From Paenibacillus eucommiae (GTDB taxonomy: Bacteria > Bacillota > Bacilli > Paenibacillales > NBRC-103111), in the NCBI RefSeq assembly GCF_017874215.1, contig NZ_JAGGLB010000030.1, positions 1-64,000 on the forward strand: 64,000 nucleotides of DNA, written 5' to 3'. Shown one piece after another: positions 63,088 through 64,000 of this stretch (the stretch's first letter is position 1; each line of letters starts with the position of its first letter). The notes beneath the pieces were generated by a model. That model ran no database searches. It worked only from the letters and a program-made list of their open reading frames with translations, and was not told the DNA's origin. A program made the position numbers and the translations under genes.

Positions 63088-63732
63088 ATGAATGGAAAGC
63101 GGATCGTCATTGTGACCGGAGGAACATTGGGCCCCTGGGTTATGGATGAGATACGGCAGGGAGATCTGCTCGTTGGCTCTGACCGGGGCGCTTTATTTCT
63201 GCTGCAAAATGGCTTTGTGCCGGATATATCGCTTGGGGACTTCGATTCTGTAACAGAAGCGGAGCTTGCCGATATTCGTGCAGGCAGCAAAGCCTTCCTG
63301 GAATGTGATCCTATAGATAAGGACCTGACAGACACCGAGATGGCTTTCAACTGGGCCATGGAGCAGCAACCTGCGGAAATCACGCTGCTAGGTGCTCTCG
63401 GGACAAGATTCGATCACTCCCTCGCCAATATCCATCTGCTGCGCAAGGGCATGGAGCTCGGAATCCCTTGCAAAATAATAGATGCCAATAACGAAGTGAT
63501 CCTCATCAATAGCCCCACCACTATTCACAAGGGCCGCTACACCCATGTTTCCCTGCTGCCGCTGAGCATGGAAGTGACCGGTATTACGCTGAACGGGTTT
63601 CTATATCCTCTTTTTCAGGCCACTCTGGTTGTTGGCCAGTCACTCGGCATAAGCAATGTGCTCCTTGAGCAGCAAGGACATATTGAGCTCGCCTCTGGAT
63701 ATTTGTTGGTCATTCAAAGCAAGGACACCTAG
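63088..63732 (+). CDS. thiN: Thiamine pyrophosphokinase
   Basis: 214 residues; ATG at 63088 with AAAGGAG seven bases upstream. It makes thiamine diphosphate from thiamine and ATP. Motifs are VGSDRGALFLLQNG, LGDFDSV (metal site), DKDLTDTEMAFNWA and LLGALGTRFDHSLANIHLL, and a C-terminal thiamine-binding beta domain. No TPP riboswitch is seen upstream. Confidence 0.95.
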   Translation: MNGKRIVIVTGGTLGPWVMDEIRQGDLLVGSDRGALFLLQNGFVPDISLGDFDSVTEAELADIRAGSKAFLECDPIDKDLTDTEMAFNWAMEQQPAEITLLGALGTRFDHSLANIHLLRKGMELGIPCKIIDANNEVILINSPTTIHKGRYTHVSLLPLSMEVTGITLNGFLYPLFQATLVVGQSLGISNVLLEQQGHIELASGYLLVIQSKDT

Positions 63733-63769
63733 GTACCTTGACGCTTAGCTGCCTGTATTACCTAGACAC

Positions 63770-64000
63770 CTAGATGCCTGGAAATCTGGAAGTCTGGCGA
63801 AAGCTTCCCGGAGACGTGCCGACTTCTTTTCTGAATGCTTTAGAGAAATGATGCACATCGGCAAAGCCGCAGAAGGAGGCAATTTCCTCCTGAGTGAAAT
63901 CGGAGCTCACTAGCAGCTCCTTAGCATGGCCAATACGCATCAGCAGTAAATAACGGTGCGGCGGAACGCCAAACTGCAGCTTGAATAATGCGCTAAAGCG
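63770..64000 (-). CDS. AraC-family transcription regulator (partial, N-terminus outside window)
   Basis: The C-terminal 76 residues and stop are in the window. They hold the second half of an AraC DNA-binding domain: FGVPPHRYLLLMRIGHAKELL, then TQEEIASFCGFADVHHFSKAFRKEVGTSPGSFRQ, the classic second helix-turn-helix. The ligand-binding part and target genes lie beyond the edge. Confidence 0.9.
   Translation of the reverse strand, partial: RFSALFKLQFGVPPHRYLLLMRIGHAKELLVSSDFTQEEIASFCGFADVHHFSKAFRKEVGTSPGSFRQTSRFPGI

Overview
This window looks like chromosomal DNA from an endospore-forming low-to-mid GC Firmicute, most likely Paenibacillus or a close relative. The evidence is a GerA/GerC/GerB germination operon, CIRCE-controlled groES-groEL, leucine T-boxes, Gram-positive ribosome-binding sites with frequent TTG/GTG starts, tsaE-tsaB-rimI-tsaD, Ku/LigD end joining, and lipoproteins with classic lipoboxes. 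No prophage or plasmid backbone is visible.

Layout. 1-6.1 kb: a truncated surface protein (leucine-rich plus Ig-like repeats, C-terminus outside the window), then a membrane histidine kinase and a response regulator with a BTAD-type output. 6.1-25.1 kb: a block that matches, gene for gene in large part, the tsaE-tsaB-rimI-tsaD / ABC-F / moaC / tatA-tatC / groES-groEL region of Bacillus subtilis (the ydi region). Inserted in it are molybdopterin genes, 5-formyl-THF cyclo-ligase, a large membrane phosphatase-like protein, leuA behind two tandem leucine T-boxes, a 310-bp microsatellite chain and a transposase-derived protein. A cluster of DnaA boxes lies at 17.1-17.4 kb. 25.3-28.6 kb: a small acidic protein and a three-gene Ku / ligase / polymerase end-joining operon. 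28.6-35.8 kb: cardiolipin synthase, a four-gene germinant receptor operon and a HAD hydrolase. 36.3-40.4 kb: an ABC exporter divergent from a NarL/DesK-type two-component pair. 41-47 kb: glutamate synthase gltB-gltD. 47.4-51.4 kb: HD phosphohydrolase, MGDG-synthase-like glycosyltransferase, M23 peptidase and bactofilin. 51.9-54.6 kb: a nitrate/sulfonate/taurine-type ABC importer. 55-64 kb: DUF445 protein, small membrane protein, putative glycoside hydrolase, PAS-GGDEF diguanylate cyclase, atypical OmpR-type regulator, alpha/beta hydrolase, thiamine pyrophosphokinase and the end of an AraC-type regulator.

The most unusual content is non-coding. Four copies of a roughly 370-490 bp structured intergenic repeat occur at 35.8, 51.4, 54.7 and 57.2 kb, all in the same orientation; they have conserved ends and exchangeable central hairpins, and one copy supplies the stop codon of the gene before it. 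The genome also appears prone to simple-repeat expansion: a chain of six different pyrimidine-rich microsatellites, a CTGT array inside a terminator arm, and in-frame repeat insertions in conserved proteins including TsaD and TsaB. I recognise no classical defence or biosynthetic cluster here; the repeat family, the DnaA-box cluster and the transposase-derived gene are the best candidates for something undescribed.
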